Assembly: GCA_944386695.1 (NCBI GenBank)
Contig: CALXCB010000009.1
Location: 1 to 39,596 of the forward strand
Length of the DNA stretch: 39,596 nucleotides
Source of the DNA: an uncultured Clostridia bacterium
GTDB taxonomy: Bacteria > Bacillota > Clostridia > TANB77 > CAG-508
Reading direction: 5' to 3'
Every line of letters starts with the position of its first letter. Within the stretch, counting starts at the first letter, position 1. The notes below the pieces were generated by a model. The model was given only the letters and a program-made list of their open reading frames with translations, searched no databases and was not told where the DNA came from. The translations under genes were made by a program, and so were the position numbers. Below, in pieces: positions 1 through 9,226 of this stretch.

Positions 1-94
1 AATTCTTATTGAATGTAATGATAAGGAATTATTGAAGTTTTCATACAGTGATCACTCCACTAACTGTGAATGGTAACCCTTATTTTTCTAAGCA

Positions 95-124
95 ACAAAA
101 AAATAACAGATAATTTCTTATCTG
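95..124 (-). terminator. Host terminator of the rRNA/tRNA-Asn operon, displaced by the prophage
   Basis: On the minus strand a 7-bp stem (CAGATAA/TTATCTG, 107-124) with a GAAA loop is followed by TTATTTTTTTG. It lies just beyond the left attachment core, where the sequence downstream of the tRNA CCA end should be in the uninfected chromosome. It therefore probably ended the 5S-tRNA-Asn transcript before integration. Positions 1-94 hold no gene I can see. Confidence 0.75.
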
Positions 125-136
125 CTACCTTGATTT

Positions 137-152
137 TGGCTCCTCGTGCTGG
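137..152. repeat. attL core (16 bp)
   Basis: This 16-bp sequence is identical to 38890-38905, the 3' end of tRNA-Asn. Outside the 16 bp the two copies diverge, so this is the crossover core and not a second tRNA. Confidence 0.88.
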
Positions 153-180
153 AACTACTATTTGTCTTCAATTCCTCTGA

Positions 181-197
181 AATCAAAGATTTTGATT
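181..197 (+). terminator. Possible terminator inside attL side
   Basis: A 7-bp stem (AATCAAA/TTTGATT) with a GAT loop is followed by TTTAATTTTTT on the plus strand. It would shield the host from read-through or vice versa. The call rests on structure only. Confidence 0.35.
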
Positions 198-210
198 TTT
201 AATTTTTTCA

Positions 211-232
211 ATTTGGGTAAATTTTGGGTAAT
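211..232. repeat. Integrase arm-type repeat, left
   Basis: This 22-bp sequence contains two tandem TTTGGGTAA units and is identical to 38758-38779 beside attR. A third unit lies at 38704-38714. Identical short repeats flanking both att cores are typical of arm-type sites bound by the N-terminal domain of tyrosine integrases. Confidence 0.7.
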
Positions 233-321
233 TAAATATACCCCCCTTCTTTCGCTATCTCGATTATTTCGTAAAAAATTCTTGTCTGACATATGTACTT
301 TAAACTCTCTGATGATAAATT

Positions 322-346
322 AAAAGAGAACTGTTAGTTCTCTTTT
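322..346 (-). terminator. Terminator of the toxin-antitoxin-chaperone operon
   Basis: A 10-bp stem (AAAAGAGAAC/GTTCTCTTTT) with a 5-nt loop has U-rich flanks on both sides, so it can act in both directions. The stop codon of the SecB-like gene (334-336) lies in the loop. Confidence 0.75.
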
Positions 347-756
347 TTATTTTCTTTTTGTTGCTTCAACATTGCATTTACATTTATTGCTGGTAATATC
401 ACAGGTGCTACATTTGCAGATGAAGTATATGTTGATATTATCGCTCTAATATATGGATATAATATAGCAATAGCATTTGGTTCAAAATCTATATTCCCTT
501 TATTTTCTGAAATATCAAAAAAACCTGTTATAGTTACTTCTATTTCAAATGGATAATTTTTTATTTCTGCATTTCCAAAAACCTTAGTATATAAGTTTAT
601 TATTAATTCATTTTCATTAATTTTTTTACTCTCTCTCACTTCAAAATCAACTTTTATTGGTTTGTTTTCTTTGTTTTGATAATTATGATTTCTTTTAAAT
701 TTAATTTCATCTACCACATATTTTTTGAATTTTAATATACTCTCATATTTCGCCAT
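334..756 (-). CDS. SecB-like chaperone of a toxin-antitoxin-chaperone module
   Basis: The 140-aa protein has the SecB fold signature. A beta-rich N-terminal half (VDFEVRESKK, EIEVTITGFF) is followed by the conserved FEPNAIAILYPYIRAI helix and the APVILPAIN segment near residues 115-125. SecB-like proteins in Bacillota are usually not export chaperones. They are the third gene of toxin-antitoxin-chaperone (TAC) modules, where they fold the antitoxin and so link toxin release to phage interference with the chaperone. It is last in a tight three-gene operon (1-nt gap to the antitoxin) and is followed directly by a terminator. It contains no in-frame CGG. The family assignment is confident; the TAC role is inferred from context. 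Confidence 0.85.
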   Translation of the reverse strand: MAKYESILKFKKYVVDEIKFKRNHNYQNKENKPIKVDFEVRESKKINENELIINLYTKVFGNAEIKNYPFEIEVTITGFFDISENKGNIDFEPNAIAILYPYIRAIISTYTSSANVAPVILPAINVNAMLKQQKENKKEN

Positions 757-757
757 T

Positions 758-1048
758 TTATACCGCCTTTTCTAATATTTCTTCACTACTATTTTCTTGA
801 CTATTTTTCTTCTTTATTTTTAATTTACTCACAAATCTTGTCCATCTGGAATCTCTACTATGTACCCAGTAACTATTCTCTTCTAACTCTTTATTATAGT
901 AATCTGCATCAATATCTAATTCCACTTCTTCCTGTATTTCTAATCCACATTCTATTAACTCTTTTTTTAATTCATCTTTATTTATGTCTTTAAATATTTC
1001 TTCTAATTTTTTATCAAATTCTTCTCCATCATATTCAAAAATATTCAT
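758..1048 (-). CDS. Probable antitoxin of TAC module
   Basis: This 96-aa protein is strongly acidic in its first 60 residues and basic near residues 70-85. I do not recognise the domain. It lies between an ADP-ribosyltransferase-like toxin (9 nt upstream) and a SecB-like chaperone (1 nt downstream). In known TAC systems, including CmdTAC, this middle position is held by the antitoxin, whose C-terminal chaperone-addiction segment needs SecB. The tail here (NSQENSSEEILEKAV) could serve that purpose. Start ATG at 1048 is preceded by AGGAGG. The call is inferred from gene order. Confidence 0.6.
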   Translation of the reverse strand: MNIFEYDGEEFDKKLEEIFKDINKDELKKELIECGLEIQEEVELDIDADYYNKELEENSYWVHSRDSRWTRFVSKLKIKKKNSQENSSEEILEKAV

Positions 1049-1057
1049 TTTTACCTC

Positions 1058-1660
1058 CTAATAAAAAGAAATATATTTTATATTATTATATGTATTTTCT
1101 TCTACATTATTTACTATCCTAATATCATTTATTATATCTGGTTTCTTTATACAAAAAATTTCTCTTTGCATTTGTTTTGCTATATTTAATCCAGTCGTAT
1201 TAATATTTTGCCCCATTATTTTTCTTATAGCATAAATGTCTTCCATATAACCTTTTTTATAAAAGTAGTTTAGAATAGCTCTATCTTTGTGTTTAGCATA
1301 TTTATATTCTTCATCTTCTTCAAATTCTTTTTCAAATCTTTTGCAAATTTTTTCATATTTAGCAATATCATTTGCATCTTCTAAATCTAAAAAATTTGAT
1401 TTTTTTAATTTTATTTTTGCCCCTACTATCTCATAATTTAATACATATTTTTTATAACTTAAATTTCTTCTTCTTTTATCTTTTGCCTTTTTTAGGTTCC
1501 ATAAAACTGCATGTTGTTTTTCTCTAAAAAAATATACTCCTTTGCCTAGAAAATCTTCATTATCATCATCTGCTCCTGGTATAAACAATTGATTTTTTAC
1601 AATTTTATTTGCACTTTCTTTATTAGTACCATGATATAACTCATATTCCAAATTGTCCAC
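1058..1660 (-). CDS. ADP-ribosyltransferase-fold toxin (CmdT-like candidate)
   Basis: The 200-aa protein opens with LYHGTNKESANKIVKN, the HGT strand of the H-Y-E class of ADP-ribosyltransferases. It continues with FLGKGVYFF (the Tyr motif, near residue 43) and ends with QREIFCIKKPDII (the Glu strand, near residue 170), in the order seen in DUF3990/PARP-like folds. It probably uses NAD to modify a nucleic acid or protein target. Start GTG at 1660 is preceded by GGAG; the overlapping ATG is out of frame. It is first in the operon with an antitoxin and a SecB-like chaperone, which matches the gene order of CmdTAC, a prophage-borne anti-phage system. The target cannot be read from sequence. Confidence 0.7.
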   Translation of the reverse strand: MDNLEYELYHGTNKESANKIVKNQLFIPGADDDNEDFLGKGVYFFREKQHAVLWNLKKAKDKRRRNLSYKKYVLNYEIVGAKIKLKKSNFLDLEDANDIAKYEKICKRFEKEFEEDEEYKYAKHKDRAILNYFYKKGYMEDIYAIRKIMGQNINTTGLNIAKQMQREIFCIKKPDIINDIRIVNNVEENTYNNIKYISFY

Positions 1661-1839
1661 ATTTTACTCCTAGTATACTATTTATATTATTTCTACTGTT
1701 AGGATAGTTTATACTAAAAATTTAAAAAAAGCAATTATTTTTTAAATTTTTTTATTTTTTTATTATATACCGAAATATTTTAAATTAAAAGTATTTTTTA
1801 TATTATATTTTTATTACATTTTTGTTACAGTTATATTAC

Positions 1840-1868
1840 ATTTTAACACTGTTTATGTCATTTGTCAA
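1840..1868 (-). promoter_or_regulatory. Sigma-A promoter of the TAC operon
   Basis: On the minus strand, TTGACA (1863-1868), a 17-nt spacer and TAAAAT (1840-1845) form a near-consensus promoter. It lies about 180 nt upstream of the toxin start. The long AT-rich leader between them (1661-1839) has no gene and contains TAGTATA/TATACTA elements (about 1672-1714) that could be an operator. This promoter lets the module be expressed in the lysogen independently of the late operon, which ends at the adjacent terminator. Confidence 0.7.
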
Positions 1869-1909
1869 ATTATGTAAATCTATACTTCTATAATTCTATT
1901 ATAACGCAA

Positions 1910-1949
1910 AAAAGAGGTAGTACAGATTTTAATCCATACTACCTCTTTT
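1910..1949 (-). terminator. Strong bidirectional terminator ending the late operon
   Basis: A 13-bp perfect stem (AAAAGAGGTAGTA/TACTACCTCTTTT) with a 14-nt loop has U-rich flanks. It begins right after the lysin stop codon and separates the late operon from the cargo operon. Confidence 0.9.
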
Positions 1950-3576
1950 CTATTTGTAAACATTATTTCTCACATAAGCATATCTGCCCGTTTTTACAAC
2001 ATAAACATAATCTACAGTACTTGATACGTTTTTTATAATTCTTACTTGTGTTAATGCTAAATAAGTGTATCTTGTTCCACTTAAATTAGATTTAGAGTAT
2101 AGATAAGTTCTAGTTTTTAATCTTTTATATGTTCCAGTTGTGTTTTTTACTCCCGTTATTACAGATTTATTTGTATTGAATGCCCCGACTGGACAATACG
2201 CATATCTGCCTGTTTTTACTACATATATATAGTCTACTGTATCACTTGCATGACTTATTACTTTTATTTGTGTTTTTGCTAGATAATTATATCTAGTTCC
2301 TGTTAAGTTTGAATTTGAATATAAAATAGTTGCACCTTTTAATCTGTAATAAGCTCCAACTGTTGTGCTATAAGATGTGCTAGTACTTGTTGTCGTAACT
2401 GCTGTAGATGATAAATAAGAACTGCTTACCCAGCCCTGTGTTGGACTTAAGATTTTGCTCCAATCTCCGTTTATTTCGGTTACTGTTACAGTTGTTCCTT
2501 TTTTCAATGAACTTATCACAGAACCGTTTGGTGAACTTCTTACATTTAGATTTAAACTTTGTGTTGCTACATATCTTGTATAGTTTACTGTATTTGTATT
2601 ACTTGTATTAGTGTTTCCACTTCCGTTATCATTACTAAAAATCCAAAAATTTTTATAATTTGCATAAGTTTTAAAAGAACTTTCACTTACATATACTGAA
2701 TTTCCACTTACTGTTACATTTGCATTTCTTCTTGATGCTGTATTAAATTTTCCGCGAGTACAAATATGGATCATAAACAGTTATTGTCCCATTATTATTT
2801 GCAACTAGAACTATATAATGTCCACCTGTTGTAAATAAACCACTTCCGACAAGAGGCAATTATATAATACTTACTATTTCCATTTTCATCTTTTTGTCTT
2901 AAATAACTCATAGCTGTATCAAAATTACTTGTAGTATTATATTCGTTAAAATTAAAATAATCAGCTATAAATGAATAATATGCCCATGCTGTTCCATTGT
3001 TTGCTGTTCTATATCCGATTGTCAACTGCTAAATTTGCCATGGTAGTTGGTAAAATAGCTCCTTTGGACGAACTTACAACTATTGCGGCCGAAGTTGGGC
3101 CGACAAGCACTTGATTTCATTGTCTGACTTGCATCTCCGACACTAGAATATATTACATTAGCCCATCTACTATCTGCTTGTGAATAGTAAGTCAATCCTT
3201 GATATGAACCTAAAAGAGATAGCCCATTCCCGGTGCTATCTCCGTCATAACTTATATTCTCTTGCTCTACAACTGCATCATTTTCCAAAGCTCCTTCATC
3301 TGTAATTTCTTGTTCTTCTTCTTCCGTACTCTCCGGAATTTCTTTGGTTGATAAATCTTCATTATTATTTATAGCTTCTATTGTCTCATTTACTATTTCT
3401 TTTGTTTCATCTGATAATGTTACATTTGTTGTATTTATATAATCTTGAACTTCATTTACTGCTTCTCCTACTATTTCTTCTGTACTTTTGTCTTTGTTCG
3501 TTTCATAAAAGCCAACTCCTGTAAGTATCCCTATGATTACAGCTAATATTGCTACAAAGATTTTCTTTTTATTCAT
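1950..3576 (-). CDS. C39-like peptidase lysin with SH3 and wall-binding repeats (four CGG +1 shifts)
   Basis: Read with +1 shifts at CGG codons 3100-3102, 3015-3017, 2846-2848 and 2752-2754, this is one 540-aa protein. It has an N-terminal signal anchor (residues 1-25), an acidic linker, and a C39-like papain-fold peptidase (about 140-300) with catalytic SACGPTSAA, GGHYIVLV (His) and VYDPYL (Asp). An SH3b domain follows (about 335-385, LNVRSSPNGSV), then two similar C-terminal repeats ending KTGRYAY, probably wall-binding. In normal decoding translation stops at 3022 and the piece lacks the active-site context, because the first shift falls between catalytic Cys158 and Gly159. Start ATG 3576 has AAAGGAGTG; the longer in-frame start upstream lacks a ribosome site. 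It is last in the late operon, before a strong terminator. Probable role: host wall lysis. Confidence 0.88.
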
Positions 3577-3592
3577 TATATTTTCACTCCTT

Positions 3593-4215
3593 TCATTTTT
3601 TTGAAACCATTCTTTCAAGATTTTCTTCAATGAAAAACTTCAATTTTAAAATCTGATTCTTTTCTTCTTGTGTAAAATCTACACCATTTGTCTTACAATA
3701 TTGAAAAGCTAAAAAACCGAATTGGTTCTCCTTCTTCGTTATTTAGAATGATATCATAAAATGATGCTACTTCTTGCTCTTTCTTCAATTGATAAGTTGA
3801 CGGCATATTGTCTTTTATATCTTCTAAGTTGTTTACTTTCAATTCTTCTTTATCTAGTAACAATTGAACAAAATGCGGTATACAACTAAGCGGAACCGAT
3901 TGAAGTTCTTTTTGATGTCCTTTTATGCCACTTCGCACAACTTCAAAAGAACATGATGTTTTAAGAGCACTACGCCCATTTGCGTAATGCCCTCCGATTA
4001 TGAAAATCATATATTTGTACCCTATCTGCTTTTAAGTACTCTTTCACTTCTTCTAATCTATTTGTTATTTCAATATCAATATTACATTGATTTTTTATCT
4101 TTTTTGGTAATGTTTCTTCTATTTCTTTTTTAGATTTTATGATGTTATTTATAAGTGCTACAACTGCTGTTATTAATGCAGATAGACTAATTAATAGAGT
4201 CGTTATATTCTCCAC
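3593..4215 (-). CDS. Membrane-anchored late protein, possible holin (two CGG +1 shifts)
   Basis: With +1 shifts at CGG 3994-3996 and 3717-3719 this is a 206-aa protein. It has one N-terminal membrane segment (residues 5-25, TTLLISLSALITAVVALI), a charged helix, then a soluble domain with VQIYDFHN-GGHYANGRSA. The Gly-Gly-His comes from the first shift (Gly74) and EGEPI-GFLAFQYC from the second (Gly166). Without shifting, the protein splits into an 81-aa piece and an unrelated start. Its position directly before the lysin suggests a holin or lysis regulator. The soluble domain is much larger than in usual holins and resembles membrane-anchored GAF-like proteins, so the holin role is tentative. 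Start ATG 4215 is preceded by AGGAGGAACAAGGTGG. Confidence 0.75.
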
Positions 4216-4225
4216 CTTGTTCCTC

Positions 4226-4631
4226 CTAATCCGTTATTTTCATAAGAACTAATTTATAATAAAAAGTTGTTTCCGTTGCACTGTCTGATGTCACAGGGTT
4301 ATTAATCCTTAAGTTTATTTTATCTTCTTCTAAATTTAAAGTTCTTTTTGCTACACCCCACAGCAAATCTGCAGAATCATTATAAACTCCTGCATAATTA
4401 TATCCTTTACTTGTATATTTAATACCACAGCTTATCAGAACACAATTTTCAGCCGAAAAGCCGTTCTGGGTAATCTAATTGTATGCTTGCTGCAGAATTA
4501 TTTTGTATGTTGACACTTCCTTCTATTAACTTAAAATTACTCTTTAATAACATTTTTTCATCTATTTCTTCTTTAGAATATATCTCTACTTTACATTTAT
4601 TTGCTAAAAAGCCAAATACTTTTTCTAACAT
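4226..4631 (-). CDS. Hypothetical late protein between fibre and lysis genes (one CGG +1 shift)
   Basis: A +1 shift at CGG 4461-4463 (after YPE, Gly57) extends a 60-residue fragment to 134 aa. This fills the otherwise geneless stretch down to 4226 with an open frame rich in beta-type sequence (LISCGIKYTSKGYNYAGVY, TFYYKLVLMKITD). Zero-frame reading stops four codons after the CGG. I do not recognise the family. Position suggests a small baseplate, fibre-tip or fibre-chaperone protein. It lies 17 nt after the fibre gene and 10 nt before the next start. Confidence 0.7.
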
Positions 4632-4648
4632 ATTTTCACCTCAAATTT

Positions 4649-7099
4649 TTAATCAAAATATTCTGTAATAAGACCTCCGAATAGCATTTTTCCAGAGCAA
4701 TTAATATTAGAATTGCTACTATTTTTAAATTGCACACTAAATGTTATTTTTAAATAACTTGACCCCTGCGATATAGTATCTATATAAATTAGTGTTCTGT
4801 ACCAACCTGTTTCTTCATCAAGCACTAAAGATGAAGACGTAGCAGCAATTGTTCTTGCTGTATTTGTAGCTATATCATTATTGTTATAACTTCTACACGT
4901 AAAAGAGTATGTATAGTTGTCTAATGTGTCTTCATCTCCAGCTATGCCCACAGGTTTAAAATAAGCAACAAAGGCTATTTTATTTTTTTGAGGAGCATCT
5001 ATTCTTCTTTTTAACTGCAAATATGCACAATTTTCAAATTGTGCACTTATTGATTTGTTAAATATTTTGTTAGTTGTGTCTATTGATAACGCAGTTAATA
5101 AATCCGAATGTGAAGAAATTCCTCCGCGGTACATCAATTTGATAGCCATCATTGTTATTCATAGTATCGTTATTTGTTCGATTTTCTGGTATGTGTTCAA
5201 GTTTACCCATATAATCTACATCAGGAGAAGATAAATATCTTGGAGATCCACCTTGCATATGATTGTCATATCTTATTATTTCAACGTCTTTGCTTACCGT
5301 CAAGAAACAATTCATTAAGTTTTCGCTGTCTTTTGTTAACTCGATTCCATAAAGTCCAACAGATAAATGAACTCTATTTTCCATGTTTTGCGTAGATACA
5401 AATTTATTAATTTTATTATTTGAAGAGCTTGACATATAAAAATCTGTACCATAAAAATTTAAACGAGTTAACCCTATGTCGTAGGATATGTTGTTATAAC
5501 ATATACAACCATATCCAGTTGTATTATTTTCAGTTGTTAATATATTTGTATTTGTTATACCTACACCTTCGATATGACCACCATGGAAAGATACCCTTGA
5601 CCCTTCATAGCTTTCTATATCAATCAGACAACCATGAAAATCACAAGAGCAACCATATAAATGTAAGTCACAAGAATTATGAAGCTTAAAAGCAGTATAT
5701 CCTAGTCCAAATACACATCTTTCAAAAGTTAGATTTTCCCCTGAATTATTCGCGTCTATATTTTCATTTCCAAAAACAAAATTATATCTATTTCTTTGTA
5801 TATAGCAATTTTCAAACTTAGTGATGTATGTATTATTTGCATTTATTTTTAAACCGACTGTAAATTGATGTACTGAAATATTCTTCATTACGAATCTTGA
5901 TACTCTTATATTATTTGCATTATATGTAGTGTCTCCGATTTCTAGTCCGATTGAATTTGTTTCGTTGTTTACATCGTAATACTGCGTCGTATTTGTATTA
6001 AGTTTTTGTAAAATTAATGTACCACAAGAACCGTCTACTACACCGCCTTGTATATAAGACTGATCATAATAAGAAATCAAACTGTTATACGTCAAAATTT
6101 GAGTATTTCCAGATGTAACGCGTAAACATGTGCCATCTACCTTTGATAAAAATAGAACTGCCCCGACAGGTTTTAGCTTTATATAAACCGGCATAGTTAT
6201 TGTTGAAGTAATTATGTAAGAAGCACTAGTAATTTCTATCACATTATTATTAAAAGCTTTTGCATAGTTAAAATTTGCTGATAGCGCATTAATAGCATTT
6301 TGAATAGCAGATGTGTCATCTGTAATACCATCTCCTTTTGCCCCAAATTGCTTTAAATTAATTTCATTTTTTATAATTAATTGTGCTTTTAGTCCGTTAT
6401 TTAATTCATGTATGCTACCATTGTCCGCTTCTAAAGTATTGTCATTTACTATCTTGTATAATCCGTTTTCCCCCGTCATTTGCAGAATAATATCCCAAAG
6501 TCTGACAAGTATCTCCTGCTTGCAAGCTTGTATCTGCTTTCATGTCTGCAACAGTGTTAAATACAATTGCTCCGGCTATCTCCTTTTTCTCCTTTTAAAT
6601 TTGCAAAATCTGCTATTAATGCAGATACACTTCTATAGACAACAAAAAGCACCTCTGTTCCTTTCTCGGATAAAGGTGTTGTTAACGTTATAGAATTTGT
6701 TCCGTTTATTGTGTATTCATTTCGATTTAGTATTCTTCCTTCAACGTAAACCTCTAATAAGCTTCCCTCATTATATTGTGAAATTCCAATTTCTATATTA
6801 CTTTCATTTTCTACTGTTGTTTTATATGTTTTTTCATATCTTTTGTAATAGTTTGTTAAATTAGTTTTTACTTTATTCCATTGTTCTTCTGTCAGATCGC
6901 CCGGTTTCATTAAGAAATCGCCATTTTCTTTTTTTGTTTGTATTTCTTCAATTAAATCATTACCTTCTTCTATCATTCCTCCGAGTTCGTTTTCTATTTG
7001 ATTATTCATCGCTTCAATACTATCATGTATTGAATCTCTTACTTCTTCACCATATCTTGCCGACATTATCTTTTTTAAATACTCAGTAATCTTTGCCAC
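4649..7099 (-). CDS. Tail fibre/baseplate protein with pectate-lyase-like beta-helix (three CGG +1 shifts)
   Basis: With +1 shifts at CGG 6572-6574, 6463-6465 and 5124-5126 this is one 815-aa protein. Residues 1-175 are a helical and beta N-terminal baseplate-attachment part ending LKGEKGDS-GAIVFNTVADM. A linker follows with QTLGYYSANDGGK-GLYKIV (Gly212). The beta-helix begins at INLKQFGAKGDGITDDTSAI, the hallmark of Pectate_lyase_3/tailspike domains (about 245-600). After the third shift (IDVP-GGISSHSD, Gly658) comes a C-terminal beta domain of about 155 residues. In normal decoding it appears as three overlapping fragments. Likely role: receptor or capsule binding or hydrolysis. Start GTG 7099 overlaps the stop of the upstream tail gene (TAGTG). 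Confidence 0.87.
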
Positions 7100-8527
7100 T
7101 ACGTATTACCTCCGTTCTCAGTGTTTTCAGTATCATCTCCACTGTTATCTTCACCATTTTTTTCTAAAGTTTCAACTCTTTGTACTAAATCTTCAAAATC
7201 TGTTTTCTTTGTAAAATTTTCATCTACCGCTTCTTCTAGTTCACTCACATCTGTTGTTTTCGCGTAAGTTTCTTCAACTTCTGTTTTATAATCATCAAAT
7301 ACTTTATTTGTTATATATCCGCTGTCTACTTTTTCGGATAAAATTGTAACATTGTTACTTACTGTTTGTACTTCTTGTCTTACTTCTTTTACACTTGTTA
7401 CGGTATTGTTTACTGTTGCATTTAACTGTTTTTCCGCTTCTATCTGTTTTTGTGTAAAAGACTTAAATGTAGCACCGTAATGTCATTGTGCAGGATGATA
7501 CTTTATCAAGTGTTAAATGTAATTTACTTAATAAAAATAATCTATCTAAACCGATGAGGCTTAGAAATAACTCTTACATACTCTCCAACTCGAAAAGCAT
7601 CTATATTTACATCTAAATTGTGTAAATCTGCTGCACCTACTTCGATTGATACAGTTTTGTCTATTAATTCTTGTAATTTTGCTTGTGCTTTTGTCAATAA
7701 ATTACTTGCTTCTGTTACATCTCCCCATTCATATGTTGCTTCTTTTACTCCAAATAACGCGACTGCTGCATCATCTTGTACATAGTCTAAACCGTTATTT
7801 ACATCTTTTATCGTTAAATAATTTCCATCATCATCTTTAGCACCGTAATGGAACTAATCTAGTTACTACATCTTCTGTTTTTATGTATTGTGTAATGTCT
7901 AGTGCGTTTTTTCCAAATTCTATTGTTTGAGTTGATGTATTTTCATATTCTGCTAGATAATCTATAAATCTTGTACCGTCCTCATTTGCTCCTGTTTCAA
8001 AATGTCCCCCAAGTATATCTATTAGTTTATCGTCCATCTCTGTTTTTGTAGTCGGGTAATTTATATTTGCTCTTGTTATGTAATTGTTTGGGTCTGTTAC
8101 TGTACATCTTCCTGCAGTAAACTTCTTTTCTTTATTTACTTTTGTGTTATGATTATTTACATATTGTTTGAATAGCGTTTCTACATCTCCTTGATAATCA
8201 TACGGTCTTACTATACTATCATTTAAAAAAGAAAGCTCGCCGTTCACATTCGACTTGCTTTCTTTTATAAAAATCTATTGTTTCTGAATATGCTATTCCT
8301 CTAAACAACTCTGTATTCACCCATGAGTTCCCTACCCTATCTCTTTGATATACTTTTATTATTGAGAGTTTTTGCTGTAATGAGTTATATAAATCGTTCG
8401 ACATCGGTATTTGAAACGATAAAGTTCCATTTTTGCCAACTTCTAAATCAAGAACTGGAGATAATACTATTCTTTTTTTTAATCTTACATCATATAGAAT
8501 TTCATCATCACATAATATTTGATACAT
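7099..8527 (-). CDS. Phage tail endopeptidase/tail-associated protein (four CGG +1 shifts)
   Basis: Four +1 shifts at CGG 8240-8242, 7843-7845, 7551-7553 and 7475-7477 join fragments into a 474-aa protein. The joined text reads naturally across each: KQVECE-GELSFLND, RLVPL-GAKDDDGN, VISKPH-GLDRLF and CTMTL-GATFKSF. The family is the prophage tail protein of Gram-positive siphophages (Tal/Prophage_tail type). The N-terminal half resembles hub domains and the C-terminal 120 residues are coiled coil (EVRQEVQTVSNNV, DLVQRVETLEKN). The region 7100-7836 has no long open frame unless the shifts are applied. It follows Dit with a 1-nt overlap and probably forms the tail tip that contacts the wall. 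Confidence 0.88.
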
Positions 8528-9225
8528 TATAGACTACCTCCTCGATACTCGATTGTGACTGTTCCATTACCGATAAACTTTAATACATTTTCTCCTTCAC
8601 ATATTTCGATATCTGCCGAATAACTTGCTCCAGACGGTAAATTATATGTCTGTTCATTAAAAATCACTTGAATTGGATTATCGCAAATAAATTTTGGAAT
8701 AACTTTCTTTCTTCTACCATAAATTTTAACTTCTAGTTCTCCATCTACAATTAAATCTTTTGTTTCGTTTATTATTCCGTCTACAAAACTGAATGGATCC
8801 CATAGCCAATCTTCATTACTTGCATATAAATCGTATTTATATGGTTCTACATCACATTCAATAACTATAGTTCCGAGGCTTTTATTACTCTTAAATTGAT
8901 TTACCTCTGCTATCCCTTTATAATAAAAACTTGAGTCTTCATCCAGTATGATTCTCTCAAAATCTTGACCGTGTAAACAATTAGCAATGTCACTTATTAA
9001 GCTCTTCCACAGTTTATATTTTTCTGTAGTTACAAAAGTAAGTGTAATAGTTCTATTTTTGTATTTCATATCTCCTGTAAGGCTTTTGGAAAAATTTAAT
9101 TCCCCATCTGCCCCTGGCACATCCACTTTTTCCGTTTTTGGCTCCGGAAAGCCAATATCAGTTGTTGTAAGAATTAGCCCCCATTTTTCAAAAGTGTGTA
9201 TATTATCAAACTTTACACCCCTCAT
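8527..9225 (-). CDS. Distal tail protein (Dit)
   Basis: A 232-aa protein with the typical Dit start: FDNIHTFEKWGLIL, then PEPKTEKVDVPGADGELNFS (residues about 28-47) and RTITLTFV. The N-terminal ring domain is followed by a galectin-like C-terminal domain (SGASYSADIEICEGENVLKF). Dit forms the hexameric hub joining the tail tube to the baseplate. It sits between the tape measure and the tail endopeptidase, as in other Gram-positive siphophages. All CGG triplets in it are out of frame and the frame is intact. Confidence 0.85.
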   Translation of the reverse strand: MRGVKFDNIHTFEKWGLILTTTDIGFPEPKTEKVDVPGADGELNFSKSLTGDMKYKNRTITLTFVTTEKYKLWKSLISDIANCLHGQDFERIILDEDSSFYYKGIAEVNQFKSNKSLGTIVIECDVEPYKYDLYASNEDWLWDPFSFVDGIINETKDLIVDGELEVKIYGRRKKVIPKFICDNPIQVIFNEQTYNLPSGASYSADIEICEGENVLKFIGNGTVTIEYRGGSL

Positions 9226-9226
9226 A

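Noticed and set aside
4649..7099. Annotating fragments such as 4649-5152, 5070-6479 and 6557-7099 as separate genes
   Set aside because: The fragments lack their own ribosome sites at internal starts and join into one fibre protein at CGG sites.
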